A DNA stretch of 64,000 bases from Chelonoidis abingdonii (GCF_003597395.2 NC_133774.1:62001-126000), one strand, 5' to 3'. Numbered from the stretch's first letter, positions 11,896 through 23,479 are shown. Notes: generated by a model not told the origin, from the sequence alone. Numbers and translations: made by a program.

Positions 11896-12720
11896 CAGGG
11901 CTTGGCTACACTTGAGAGTTACAGCGCTGGTAGTGGCTTTACAGCGCTGTAACTTACTCCCCGTTCACACTGGCAAGGCACATACAGCACTGTATCTCCC
12001 TAGCTACAGCGCTGGCTGTACTCCACCTCAACGAGAGGAATAAAGAGAACAGCGCTGCTCTTGCAGCGCTGAGGTGCCAGCGTAAACAGTGATTAATCTT
12101 ACTACGCTGTAACTGACCTCCGGAAGCTTCCCATAATGCTTTTTAAGTAAAGATAACACTCTGTTTTGTTGTCATGCCTCTTTGTTTTGTTGTGAACTCG
12201 GGGCTCCTGGAGCTGCTTACCTAAAAAAAAAAAAAAAAACACATCTACGTTTGCTCAAGCAGGCATCAGGGGGATGATTTCAAGTGTGTTTGCTAGGTAG
12301 CGCGCCCAGGAGGGAGGGAGGTCCGTTTGGAGCAGTGTTTTGTCTTGAGGCTATTTGATGTTAGCGAAAGAGAGGGTGGGGGGGAGCAGGTCGCAATTTT
12401 TAAATGATAAGGTTTGTGCTGTGTATCTGAAGGTCTAGACTTGCCGGAGGAGTGAGCACAGTGCGTCAGAAATCCACTCTCTGTCCCTCGTCCTGTACTC
12501 CCGCCCCCCCTTTGAAAAGCATTTGCAGGCATTGACGCTGTAGCTGCCCTTTGCACCCACTCCCAACCCGCTCAATGTGGCCCATGCACACTGGTAGATG
12601 TCCGTTTGGCCACACTGCGGCTTTCCCTACAATGCTGTATGAGAGCTTTAATCCCAGCGCTGTACGCTGCAGTTAGCCTCATCGAGGACGCATTGCTGCT
12701 TGTGGTGTCACTAGCTAACC
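11896..12720. mobile_element. non-autonomous DNA transposon, right end unclear
   Basis: It starts CAGGGCTTGGCTACACTTG and contains repeated short palindromes around AGCGCTG (TACAGCGCTGTAA and others), as in a common turtle hAT or Harbinger-type short element. The matching right terminus is not visible, so it is probably truncated. Poly-A and low-complexity patches interrupt it. No transposase is seen. Confidence 0.6.
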
Positions 12721-12729
12721 CTAGTCGTG

Positions 12730-14552
12730 GAAAGTGAAGGCAATAAGGATGTTAAGTCTCCCTGTTTGGCTGTATGGGCAAGTTTCCTGTTTGACTTAAT
12801 CGACCTAAAGGCTGGTGTGGGTAGGGCAGGGTACAGCTTATCCGTTGCACAGTTCTACTGGTCTAACGATAATGAGGCCTGTGACCTTTAGCGGGACAGA
12901 TACTTGCAGGAAGGCAAGCTTCCTCGAGTGCCAAGCGGCAAGTACTTATGATCTGCGCTCGTATGGGCTAGGGTGAGAAGAGTGGAGAAAGGATGCTGAG
13001 TCCGACAGAGGGGGGGCGGGGGTTGTAGTCACGGAGTTCTATGGATATAATGAAAGACTGTTGGTTTTAGCTGGTGGATTCTGAGGCGTCTATCTCCAGC
13101 CCCCTTTGGATCTACTAAACTTTGTTTGTTTCCCGCTGGTGTGTTTATTGGCGCTAAGCTCGGGCAGCTCTCGTTGTTTGCCTTGGGGCACCTCCGGCTA
13201 TCTGCCACCTGACACAGGGGATCTCAGATTTTTGATTTGCCTAGTTTTTAGATCCGTGAGTAAGTGTATGGCGTGTGATTCGCAGAACCTTATTCGGCTA
13301 ATTTTTAGTCTTTAACACCTCACCCACATCACTCCCACCTTGACCTATCTCTATCCATTCACCCCATATGATGCCTTCCCTTAACTTACAGGTTCAGTTT
13401 TGTCTATCTTCACAACCCTTCCTTCATCATCACTAGGGACTATTGCGCTGAAGTGCAGATAGCTCAGCACTCTTTCTCTCCACTACCCCTCGTGCCGTGG
13501 GTGGGTGGCTCAGATGTAGTACCAATCACGCAAACTTTACACCAGTCAAACAACTGGCAAATAGTTGTGGTTCTTCTTTGATCTCACCAACGCTACGTGT
13601 TAACTCTCTTAAGCTTGTTGCGTGCGTTATTGTCTTGGACTATAGGACTGGGTTGAACCAGTCCTGTGTGGGACAATCTGTGTAGGGGTCTATAGGTGTC
13701 TAGAGCCAGGTATGGTTTGTATGTTTGCTGTCTGTATGTCGTTCATTATTGTGAAGTTATGATTGGGTATACTTTGTTTTCCTTGGTGCGAGTGTTGGGA
13801 ACGCAGACAGTTGGTGTTAGCTTGCTTAGCCTCTTGATGGCCCTTAGGACATCAGTACAACAACTGAACCCATTGAGAGGCAGTTTGCCTTGTAAATCAG
13901 CAGAGTGTGAGGGACTTGCCATGTGACTCACTCATTTTGCTTTCTGTAATTTCCACAGTAAGATAAGGTGTTTACCGGAAGCCTTATAAGCGGATGCTCC
14001 TCTCATTATCTTCATCTCTGCTTCTTAATTGGAGGGACTTTGTAATGAAGCTGCTGAAAAGGACTGATGACCTCCGCTGGGTGTTCGGACATGTTGAACC
14101 TGCAGTTTATTCCTCACTTCAAGTATATAAGACGTTGTGCCTTATGAGTATTGATTCCATTTAACATTATATTTCATCTCTATCTTTTCCTTTTATGATT
14201 AAACTTTATTCTAAGGATTTGGCAAACAGTGGTGATTTGTGGGTTAGATCTGATGTGTATATTGACCTGGTCTTGCGGGCTTGGTCTTTGGATGAGAGGC
14301 TTTTTCTTTTACTGGGGTGTGATTTTGATCCTTCTCCCGGCGGGTGGCATGATGGAGGGATCCTGGGAGCTGGAGGGTTTAGGATTGTTGTGTGATTGTG
14401 GTTAGCCAGTGGGTGAAATGAAGTATTTTTGTCTGTTGGTTTGCCTTAGAGGTAGAAAAACCCCAGCCTTGGGCTGTGACTGCCCTGTTTGAGCAATTGG
14501 TCCTGAATTGGCACTCTCAGTTGGGTCCCGCCAGAATTGCATTGTCACACAG
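12730..14552 (+). repeat. probable LTR-retroelement remnant
   Basis: A long stretch without introns or domains that ends at CAGAATTGCATTGTCACA, an LTR-like terminus. A preceding GGGCTGTGACTGCCCTG segment is also typical of dispersed LTRs. A frame at 14476-14802 runs through this terminus and is not a gene. The start is not defined. Confidence 0.4.
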
Positions 14553-15770
14553 CCTTAACATGGAGTCACAGACAGTCCCTTTGGATACTCTATCTTACCA
14601 CTTAGGCAAGCCTGCCTTTGTGATAGATGGTCCCTTACACCAAAAATCCCAACAACATTCAGGTTACTCTCAGTTTCAAAGGACCAGTCACTTACCCCAG
14701 GTCAATTGTATCTCAGATCTGTCACCACACACAACACTTGTAGCCAATCCTATATTAAATGTTGTAGTTATGTTCCTGAAAAATGCTCCTTCAAGCAAAT
14801 GATGTTAAGTGAATCCAATTTCCCCATAAGAATTAATGTAAATGGGGGGGTTTGGTTCCACGGAAATTTTTTTCACCAGACAGATGACTATATCATTGCA
14901 CAAGACATCCTGAGGTCCCTTCCAACCCTGATATTCTATGTTGAAAATGAAGGGGCAGAGAGAGGATGATGAAGAAAGATGACACCTTAGAGAGGAATAT
15001 GAAGATGTTACAGAGATGGAAGTTTGGGATTTTAGGGAGAAAGGATAAAAAGTTGGGCTGGATATAGAACAGAAATGTATAGGGGTGCAGTACCAATCCT
15101 CCACACAAGTCTCACAGGGTCTCCCTCAATACTGCTGATGCAGGGAAGGAATCAGAGTAGGGGAAGCAAGTGTAAGAAATAGCAAGAATGATATCAAGAT
15201 CTCTGATTGAGGGAATATGACTGCCATTTGTGAAAAATAATAATAATTTAGAAGGCTGGAGAGACCTCTGGCTGATGCTGCATGTGCAGGTAGCAGCTAT
15301 AGCCAGAGGCAATCCTTTCCATCCGCATGTAGTAAGATAAATGTGAACATTTCTCTGAAATAATAGAGCCAAACTCCATTTAACCATGTTTTTTGTCATC
15401 TTGATATTAGACTCTTACAGCATGATGGGAGGCACAAGTAGTGATTAGGGTGCAGATTCACAAGGATAATGAGGCACGTACGTTCCAGTTTTGGCTCCAT
15501 AGAAATCCACAAGACTCCTGGCAAACTTAGTGGGCACTTATATTTTAGAGATAAAAGTTTTGCCCTCTCAGTATGCACACTGCTACCTCATTTGAGGCAT
15601 CTAGATGGTATCTCCCACCCAGTAAGAGCCCCAGAGTGAGGGAAGATGAGTATTTGGGCCCTGCACAGAACGTAGGTGGGCAATAAAGTAAGTGTGCTCA
15701 GTCATCCATTGGATCAGGTGGGTACTTTCAAATCCAGGAGTAGGACATGATGGTAGTGCCCTTATAACTT
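14553..15770. other. unclassified, with short CR1 tail
   Basis: A short CR1 end (CCTGAGGTCCCTTCCAACCC) lies near 14908-14940. The stretch around 14800-14860 resembles the hairpin MITE at 44363-44549 (CCCCATAAGAATTAATG). The rest holds nothing recognised; the overlapping small frames are not genes. Confidence 0.4.
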
Positions 15771-15771
15771 T

Positions 15772-15905
15772 TTGCCTAGTGGTTACAGCACTCATCTGAG
15801 ATGTGGGAGCCCCAGCTACCAGAAAGGGATAAAAGATTTGAAAAGGGCATCTCCCACCTCTCAGGAGAATCCTCTGACCACTGACTTACGGGATACTCTG
15901 ATGAG
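15772..15905 (+). repeat. tRNA-derived SINE-like fragment
   Basis: The start, GCCTAGTGGTTACAGCACTC, has the form of a tRNA A-box. It is followed by ATCTGAGATGTGGGAGCCCC and then by an inverted version (CATCTCCCACCTCTCAGG), as in a palindromic tRNA-derived repeat. The B-box is degraded. Confidence 0.5.
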
Positions 15906-16379
15906 GAGCTCCCTCCATCTCTCCAGTTGAAGCTGTTCCATTGTGGATAAATAATGAAAGAGCAATTAGAGCAGGAGGACTGGACCACAGAGTCAATCCT
16001 TTTCACTGTGGCCCAATGACTATGACTGTGGATAAACGCCTATAGTCATTTCTCCCAGTCCTCCCCGCCACAGCTCTCCTCTGCCTCCACAACAAAGTAC
16101 AACAGCCGAGCACATGGTCCTCCTGCCCCGCCACACACACACACATGAACAAAGGCTCTGTCCCCCACCCCACAGGATAGCGCATGACTCTGGCTCCCTC
16201 CCCCACACCCACACACAGAATGCGGGGAGCACAGCCGTGCCCCCACGTACAACGGGACAGCGCACGGCCCTGCCGCCCCCTGCCCCCGTACAGCGGGGGT
16301 GCGCACCCACCCCCGGCCCACACAGACTCTCGCACACCGAGGGGACAACAGGACACATTACATCACCCTCGGGCCCTCA

Positions 16380-16830
16380 GCAGAGCGCGGCTCCGAGCGG
16401 GAACCCCGGCGCCCCATTACCTGCGCTCCCTGGACCTCAGTCAGCAACGCGCCTCCCAACCAGGCCGCCCCGCCCAGCATTCAAACGGCCGCTGCCGCGC
16501 GAGCCCGGGGGCGGGGCCTCGGCGGGCAGAGCCCTCCCACCCTGCCCGCCCCCGGGCTGCGCGGGAAGAGAGCGCAACGCGCAGCGGCCCGCGAGCCGGT
16601 CTGGCTGACTGCAGCTTCCCGCTAGCCCTCGGCTCGGGCTCGCGAGCGCCGGGCGGGGGATGACTTGGGGGGCCAAGGCAGAGGGGGGCGGGTGGCAAAC
16701 GGAGCTGAGGGCGGAGATAACGGGGGCGGGGTGTGAGGCAACACGGGAGGTGAGGGCGGGGGCTGGTCTGTGGCAAGAGGAGACCTTGGGGCGGGTATGC
16801 GGACCCATTTTGCGATAAGGGGACCGAGCC
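16380..16830. promoter_or_regulatory. CpG island, candidate ARHGEF39 promoter
   Basis: Very GC-rich and CpG-dense sequence with several GC boxes (GGGGGCGGGGCC and GGGGGCGGGG). On the minus strand it contains a consensus 5' splice site, GAGCGCAG followed by GTAATG, at 16421/16420. It could therefore hold an untranslated first exon that splices to the acceptor at 597 of ARHGEF39. That link is inference from strand and from the need for an upstream exon. Long frames across the island in several phases reflect base composition, not coding. Confidence 0.5.
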
Positions 16831-16839
16831 CCGTAGTTT

Positions 16840-17190
16840 GTCACTTGCAGTATTTGGTCTCTCTGCTTCTCCGTGCCACAGAAAGGCTAGGAAGGACCCA
16901 TCCTCTTGAGAGGCGCAGGGTCGGATGAAGGGCAGCAGCCGGGGAATAGGGTGGTTAGCAAGCCGAGGGCGGGAAAGGAGGTGCGACAGAGTCGCTGGGG
17001 AAAAAGCAGGGGGAAGAAGTGCAATATATAAGAAATCATTTAGGCATAAGAGAGAGAGAGATTAGCGTCAAGATGAAAGAATAAAGTGAAAGATTGGCCC
17101 AAGAGGAGGATGGATGGCGCTGCCTGGAAAGTACAATTGAAACAATTAGTTTAGGATAAGCTATAGCTATACAGGTTTAAGCACTTCCAT
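16840..17190. other. island shore, nothing recognised
   Basis: Flank of the CpG island with a short (GA)n tract near 17050. No exon is seen. Confidence 0.4.
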
Positions 17191-17196
17191 ACTGGC

Positions 17197-18347
17197 CAGG
17201 GGTGGCTCCGGGCACCAGCGCAGCAAGCATGTGCCTGGGGTGGCAAGTCGTGGGGGCAGCATGCTGGTCACTGTGAGGGTGACAGTCAGGCAGTCTTTGG
17301 CGGCATGCCTGCGGGAAGCCACTGGTCCCACAGGTTCGACAGTAATTTGGTGATGGTGTCATGGTACAATTCCCCACTCTGAACCTTAGCGTCCAAAAGA
17401 TGGGGTACCAGCATGAATTCCTCTAGTTGTAGCTAGTAGGTGCCCGACCAGGATTCGTGCCTGTACCTTGGTTCCCAACCTTGCCAGGGACCCCCGACGA
17501 CCCTCTGGATTCTAAGAAGTACTTTCCACCTGTGCTCTCCAGGTCCTCCCTGGGTTACCTGGAAGTCACTGTGATTCAAATCTTGAATTTACGCGAGAAC
17601 TGCACTCTTTCCCCTTCTCTCTCCCTCAGACCTCCCTGAGTGAGAGTATCCTACGAGAGAGAAATTAGCCTTTCTCTCCCGTTCCCTCCTTTTCCCACTT
17701 TCCCTGGTGGATTCGACCGTCCCTGGGGTCTGCCGCGAATTAAAACCCAGGTTCTTAACAAGAAATTTAATTAAGAAGAAAACAGTAAAGATTATCCTTG
17801 TAACATTTAGATGGGAATAGGTCGGTTTTGTGTATGCCTGGGTATCTTCCAGCTAGTATAAGTCAATTAAATCTTTCAGCAAAATAAACTTTGACTCTTC
17901 AGCCATGCACATTTGCAATAAGACAACTCGCCTATCGCTTAGTTACTAGTATTCTGTTTGAGACATAGACTGTCTCGAGAGATTGGAGAAAACTGGGGTT
18001 GCACATGCTGGTTCACTCTCAGAACCGAGGAAACAACAACCAAATTCTAACAGCACACACTTCCTCCGCCTCAGTCTGAAAGTATCCTGTCCCCTGATTG
18101 GTTCTCTGGTCAGGTGACAGCCAGGCTCACTGAACTGGTTAACCCTTTACAGTCAAAAGAGATATAAAGTACTTCTGTTCTATTCACTTCTACTATCTGT
18201 TTATGACAGATGGGCACACCGAAGGCGCAGGACTGGCAGATTGCAGAAATGCCACCAAATCCGTGGGATCAGCAGACCGCCTGCAGGCATGCTGCCAAAG
18301 GCTGCCTGACTGCCATGCTTGGGGTGGCAAAAACAGAGCTGCCCCTG
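17197..18347. mobile_element. hAT-type MITE split by a solo LTR
   Basis: The left half starts CAGGGGTGGCTCCGGGCACC and the right half ends with AGAGCTGCCCCTG. The interior halves are inverted relative to each other around GGCGGCATGCCTGC and GCAGGCATGCTGCC. The flanking octamers ATACTGGC and ATCTTGGC match at 6 of 8, which fits an old hAT duplication. A truncated sister copy begins at 19136. Confidence 0.8.
17357..18208. mobile_element. solo LTR of an endogenous retroelement
   Basis: 852 bp bounded by the 6-bp inverted ends TGTCAT and ATGACA and flanked on both sides by the 5-bp duplication GATGG. There is no internal coding region and no second LTR, so this is the product of LTR-LTR recombination. 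It lies inside the MITE at 17197-18347 and is therefore younger than it. Confidence 0.9.
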
Positions 18348-18379
18348 ATCTTGGCATAAATGCATCCACAGGATGGAAG

Positions 18380-18784
18380 AGGGCGGTAATATTTATAGAC
18401 CTGTCAATTAATCACAGTTTTAATCGCACTGTTAAACAATAGAATACCAATTGAAATGTATTAAATCATAGAATATCAGGGTTGGAAGGGACTTCAGGAG
18501 GTCATCCCCCTGCTGAAAGCTGACTGGAGTTGTAGGCGCTGAAGTTTTACATTGTTTTGTTTTTGAGTGATTATGTAACAAACAAACAAAAAAAATCTAC
18601 ATTTATAAATTGCACTTTCACCACACAGATATTGCACTATAGTACCTGTATGAGGTGAATTGAAAAATACTATTTATTTTGTTTATCTTTCACAGTGCAA
18701 GTACTTGTAATCAAGAGTAATATACACTGATTTCAATTACAACACATAATACAATATATATGAAAATGTAGAAAAACATCCAAA
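18380..18784. repeat. AT-rich hAT-like repeat with CR1 scrap
   Basis: Contains AATTAATCACAGTTTTAATC, CACTGTTAAACAATAG and ACCAATTGAAATGTATTAAA. The same family is split by the Penelope insertion at 53405-53469 and 55191-55300. A short reverse CR1 tail (ATATCAGGGTTGGAAGGGAC) interrupts it near 18473-18520. Confidence 0.55.
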
Positions 18785-19090
18785 ATAGGCTGGATATTAG
18801 GAAAAACTTTTTCACTGGGAGGGTGGTGAAGCACTGGAATGGGTTACTTGGGGAGGTGGTGGAATCTCCTTCCTTAGAGGTTTTTAAGATCTGGCTTGAC
18901 AAAGCCTGGCTGGGATGATTTAGTTGGTGTTGAATCATAGAATATGAGGGTTGGAAGGGACCTCAGGAGTTCATCTAGTCCAATCCTGTGCTCAAAGCAG
19001 GACCAATCTCCCACTAAATTGGTCCTGCTTTGAGCAGGGGATTGGACTAGATGACCTCCTGCAGTCTCTTCCAACCCAAATCTTCTATAA
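18785..19090 (+). mobile_element. CR1 3' tail pair
   Basis: A plus-strand CR1 tail (GGATATTAGGAAAAACTTTT onward) is followed by a reverse-oriented tail and then a forward tail again, meeting at CACTAAATTGGTCCTGC near 19011-19025. It is a small tail-to-tail inversion of the same family. Confidence 0.75.
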
Positions 19091-19135
19091 TTATGTCTTG
19101 CACATGTAGAAATTAACATTCTTGTACTCTGGCCA

Positions 19136-19184
19136 GGGGTGGCTCCAGGCACCAGTGCGCCAAGCATGTGCTTGGGGCAGTGTA
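19136..19184. mobile_element. truncated hAT-type MITE left end
   Basis: Begins CAGGGGTGGCTCCAGGCACC and stops after about 50 bp where the gypsy-type sequence begins. It is the same family as 17197-18347. Confidence 0.7.
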
Positions 19185-20270
19185 CACGAGTTCACTGGGG
19201 CTCGACCTTCTCCGGCGCGGAGGGGAGCCACCCCGGCTCACTACACACCGATGGGTCCAAGGAAACAGTCTGGCCAGGGCTCTCCCTCGGTAGCCCTTGT
19301 GGTGACCGGCTGCATGGGGGTTACGTCTGGCCCCGGCTCTGGCGGGGCAACACCCACTGGGTCAGGAGGCTCAGGCCCTCGGGGAGGGTTGGGCCATAAT
19401 AACAGTTATGAGCCCCGGCCCTAGGGCAGGGCAGGGCAGCAATCACTGAGGTAGGAGTGCTCAGGCCCATAGGCAGGGCTGAGCAACAGTAACAGGCTTC
19501 GGCCTCCTCAGGCCGAGGGGAGGAGGAGCCTGCCACCCAGAAATGGTGGCAGGGGGGATGCAGGCCCCCCAACTCCACTGCATCCCAGCCCGGGGCCCTA
19601 GCAGCAGCTGACAATCCACTGCTTAGTCAGTGGGGATCCTGGCTGCAACACACTGACACAGGCTCCGGTAATGCTGCAGCCAGACTGGGGTTGGCTGCCC
19701 CCAGGGCACCTCCATACTTCCCCTCGGGCCCTACCTGGATCCTGACATCATCCTCGACGGGGTCCAGGAGCATGGGTTCATCACAGCCCGGGCTGGGTGG
19801 CAGGTCGGGCAACTCCTCCGGGAAACTGGCCCAGGGTAGCTCCGGTGGCTCCTCCAGGTAGCAGGTGCAGAGTAGCTCCAGCAGCTCCTCCGCATAACTG
19901 GCACAGGGTAGCTCTAGTGGTTCCTCCAGGTAGCAGGCGTGAGGTAGCTCTGGCAGCTCCTCCGGGCAACTGGCACAGGGTAGCTCCAGCAGCTCCTCCA
20001 GGTAGCGGGTGCGGGGTAGCTCTGGCCAGTCTGGGCGGCTGCCTTGGGCCACAGGAGCTTCCCAGTCTCGAGCTCCCCTAGGGGCGTCTGCTCTCTCCGG
20101 CAGCTGGAGCCCCTCTGAGCTCTGAGGGCCGGCCTTTATAGTTCCGGGTCGCCGCCTGACCCTTTGGGGGGCGAGCTCAGAACTCCCTAGCTCCGCCCAC
20201 TCTGGCCTCCAGCTGGGCTCTTCCTCCTCCGGGGCAGAGGGGGGTCACGCCGGCTCACTACACACACACC
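19185..20270 (-). mobile_element. Ty3/gypsy LTR-region sequence with coding-like tandem repeat
   Basis: On the minus strand a terminal TGTGTGTGTAGTGAGCC starts directly after a short purine tract (TTGAGGGG), as expected for a polypurine tract followed by a 3' LTR. A similar TGTGTAGTGAGCCGG end recurs at 19249. Inside, positions about 19790-20010 hold a 36-bp tandem repeat whose minus-strand frame gives six 12-residue units rich in E, L and C, of the pattern Y-L-E-E-x-x-E-L-P-C-A-S. The far end of the LTR is not resolved. Confidence 0.6.
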
Positions 20271-21627
20271 CCTCAAGTCTGGCTCCCGCTCGTCGGGGCC
20301 AGGCTCTTCCATCTCTCCGAGGTGGGACATGAAGTCCGCGTTTGCATGTTCCTTACTGGCCTGATGCTGGATGGTGAACGCATAGGGCTGTAAGGTCAGA
20401 TACCATCGCAAGAGTCGGTCATTATTATTTTTCATTTTCATCAACCATCGGAGGGGGGCATGGTCCATGACTAGCGTGAAGGGGGCCTCAAGGAGGTAGT
20501 AACGTAGGGCGTCACAGGCCCACTTTATAGCCAGTACTTCTTTCTCAACCATGGCATAGTTCTTCCCCTAGGGAAATAATTTACGGCTGAGGTATAGAAC
20601 CGGGTGGTCCTCTCCATCAACTTCTTGGGACAGGACAGCCCCAAGCCCCACCTCTGAGGCATCCATCTGGAGGATGAACCTCTGGTGGAAATCTGGGCTG
20701 TATAGGACCAGCTTTTGGCATAGGCACATCTGGAGTGTCCGGAAGACATCTTCACATTCTGGGGACCACCGTATCTGCCAGGGGCTGTTCTTTGTCAACT
20801 GTCCTGTTAAGGGCGCTGAGATGGAGGCAAACTGGGGGATGAACAGCCGATAGTACCCTACAAGCCCCAGGAACTGTCGGACGTGGCATTTTGTGGTAGG
20901 CATCAGGCAGGCTGCTAGGGCTTGCACTTTCCTGACGAGGGGCTTCACTCGTCCTCCCCCAATAGTATACCCTAGATACATGGTCTCCTGCCATCCGATG
21001 CGGCATTTTTTTGGGTTGGCTGTCAGTCCCGCCTTTCGCAGGGACTGCAGCACCACTGCTGCCCGTTCCAGGTGGTCTTCCCAATTGCGGCTATAGACCA
21101 CGACATCGTCCAGATAAGCAGCTGCCTAGTCTCAATGGGGCCGCAGTAGGCGATCCATTAGCTGCTGGAACGTCGCCAGGGGCCCCATGGAGGCTGAAAG
21201 GCATTCGCATAAACTGATAGAGTCCCATCAGAGTGGTGAACGCCATCTTCTTCTTAGAGGTATCATCGAATGGAATCTGCCAATACCCTTTACTGAGGTC
21301 GAGGATGGTGATGAACTGGGCCTCCCCGAGGCGGCCCAGCAGCTCATCCACACGGGGCATAGGGTAGGCGTCAAACTGTGAGATGGTATTCACCCGCCTA
21401 AAGTCTATACAAAACTAGCGGGTGCCATCGGGCTTGGGTACCAAGACCACCAGGCTACGCCACTCACTCTGAGACAGCTCGATGACTCCTAAGGTCAGCA
21501 TGGCCTGTACCTCTTCCTCCACCTCTTGGCGCATCCAGTATGGCAGTGGCCTGGTGTGATGGAGTAGGGACTGTCTGTGTGGGGAACGGGAAAGCAGGGG
21601 ATGTCTGTAGGTGAGGGACAGGTAGTC
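20270..21627 (-). pseudogene. Ty3/gypsy pol remnant (reverse transcriptase, RNase H)
   Basis: In minus-strand order: an LVVLVPKPDG block, CIDFRRVN, ITILDLSKGYWQIPF (RT catalytic motif A), YLDD near 21095-21115 (motif B'), VRQFLGLVGYYR (thumb or connection), LQMDASEVGLGAVLSQ and MDHAPLRWL (RNase H). A stop replaces the residue before CIDFRRVN, a frameshift lies near 21120-21190, and another stop lies near 20570. The element is therefore inactive. No integrase lies between RNase H and the LTR. Sequence upstream of RT is lost in the gap at 21628. Confidence 0.92.
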
Positions 21628-21727
21628 NNNNNNNNNNNNNNNNNNNNNNNNNNNNNNNNNNNNNNNNNNNNNNNNNNNNNNNNNNNNNNNNNNNNNNNNN
21701 NNNNNNNNNNNNNNNNNNNNNNNNNNN
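21628..21727. other. assembly gap (100 N)
   Basis: Exactly 100 N, so the true size is probably unknown. The gypsy element runs into it from the left, and unrelated sequence follows. Confidence 0.99.
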
Positions 21728-22300
21728 TGGTGAGTTTCCCTGGCAGTGTGCAGGAACTTGTACTGGTACCTGTCCTACAGCTGAACTGTGAATAAGTAAA
21801 AAATCACTTTCTGGTATCTAGAATCTTTCACAAGTACTAAATCTATTTTAAAACTCTAATTGGTAACTTTGTTTAAAAATGATAGCTATGTCATGTCTCA
21901 TTTTTGATGTTTTGAGCATTCATCTATTTTTATAACTTCAGAATTGCATAGGACTTCATTTCCAGTACTTGGAGCAAACAGTTCGGCAGCCATTTCAATC
22001 TTATCAGTTTTACCCTATTACAGAACAGTGATGGGACAGTCTTACAATAGTGAATGTGATCGATAAGCTCTATAGATAGAGATACATATCTATCATTTCT
22101 CTGCAGTAAGTAGTAGTCAGTTCTAGTTCACTGTTTGACGTAATTAAATAGGATTTCGTATACATCTGCTTGAGCATAAAAATTGGTTTAATTTTTTTTT
22201 TTCCAGAAGGCAAATTTTCAGACTTGGATATCTAATGGTAGGCATTGAAATAACTGCAAATTGACTTTTTTCATAGGTATTGAGCTCCCTTTAAGGCATC
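21728..22300. other. AT-rich, nothing recognised
   Basis: No repeat family or exon is recognised. Confidence 0.4.
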
Positions 22301-22303
22301 TTT

Positions 22304-22535
22304 CAGGGTATGTCTACAGTGTAATTAAAAACCTATAACCTGTTCCAGATGACTTTGGCTTGTGGGATTCAGGCTAAGGGGCTGTTTCATTGTGGTGTAG
22401 ATATTTGGGCTGGAGCCTGGGCTCCAGCCTGAGCCTGAATGTCTACATTGCAATTAAACATTCCCTTAACTTGAGCCCTGTTAGCTAAAGTCAGGTGGCA
22501 CAAGCCTATTTTCTGTTGAGGTGTAGGCATACTCT
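22304..22535. mobile_element. palindromic MITE
   Basis: The ends CAGGGTATGTCTACA and GTGTAGGCATACTCT are inverted. Internally, GGGCTGGAGCCTGGGCTCCAGCC and TGTCTACATTGCAATTAAAC mirror the left half, so the whole element folds back. No coding capacity. Class (Harbinger or hAT) is uncertain. Confidence 0.7.
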
Positions 22536-22603
22536 TATGTAGGAGACACCTTTTTTTGTTCACTTATTTGTTTTTTTTTAAACATCTAGTCATTATGTAG
22601 TAA

Positions 22604-22777
<174 letters not shown>

Positions 22778-22840
22778 TGAAACGTAGGGTCTAGACTTGC
22801 AAACACTTAGGATTCTGCTTAACTTCAGTTCCATTGAAGT

Positions 22841-23327
22841 CAGGGCTGGTGCAAGGATGTTTCGCGCCCTAGGCGAAACTTCCACCTTGCGCGCCCCCTC
22901 CCTGAGGCGCGCCCCCCTCCACGCAGCTCCCCACCTCCGCCCTGAGGCACCCCCCCGCCCCAGCTCACCCCTGCTCCGCGCACGAGCACCCCGAGCATGC
23001 CATCACTGCTTCATTTCTCCCGCCTCCCAGGCTTGTGGCGCCAATCAGTTTAGGTGCTGCAAGCCTGGGAGGCAGGAGAAGTGAAGCGGCCAAGGCGTGC
23101 TCTGGGAGGAGGCAGGGCAGGGATGAGCTGGGGCAGGGAGTTCCCCTGCGTAGCGCCCCCCCCCCCTTACTTGCTGCAGGCAGTCCTCCCCATGCTCCCC
23201 TCACCCAGCTCCCTCCACCTGAATGCCAGCGGCGACCAGGACGGCCGAAGATCCGGCCGCCGCAGTTGCTGCCGAAGAAAATGACACCCCCAAATCCTAG
23301 GTTGCCTAAATGGTTGCACTGGCCCTG
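22841..23327. mobile_element. hAT-like DNA transposon, GC-rich
   Basis: The left end CAGGGCTGGTGCAAGGATG and the right end AATGGTTGCACTGGCCCTG are inverted. The interior is GC-rich and gives spurious frames. The flanking octamers do not match, so the target duplication has decayed or the ends are offset. Confidence 0.6.
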
Positions 23328-23364
23328 CCTGTGGTCTGGTGGTTGGGAGTCACACCTCAGGCAA

Positions 23365-23475
23365 AAATGAGGAATCCTTGTGACACCTTAGAGACTAACA
23401 GATTTATTTGGGCATAAGCTTTCCTGAGCTAAAACCCACTTCATTGGATGCATGGAATGGAAAATACAAACTGGA
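23365..23475 (-). mobile_element. Penelope-like element tail
   Basis: Read in reverse, it has the ACTTCAT, AGCTTATGCCCAAATAAATC and TGTTAGTCTCTAAGGTG blocks found at the ends of the larger Penelope-like insertions in intron 13. It is a tail only. Confidence 0.6.
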
Positions 23476-23479
23476 GTCT

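Noticed and set aside
14476..14802. 108-residue frame
   Set aside because: Runs through a putative LTR terminus and has no conserved domain.
16003..16844. Frames of 100-164 residues around a CpG island
   Set aside because: Open in many phases because of high GC content and few stop codons; Pro, Arg and Gly-rich with no domain.
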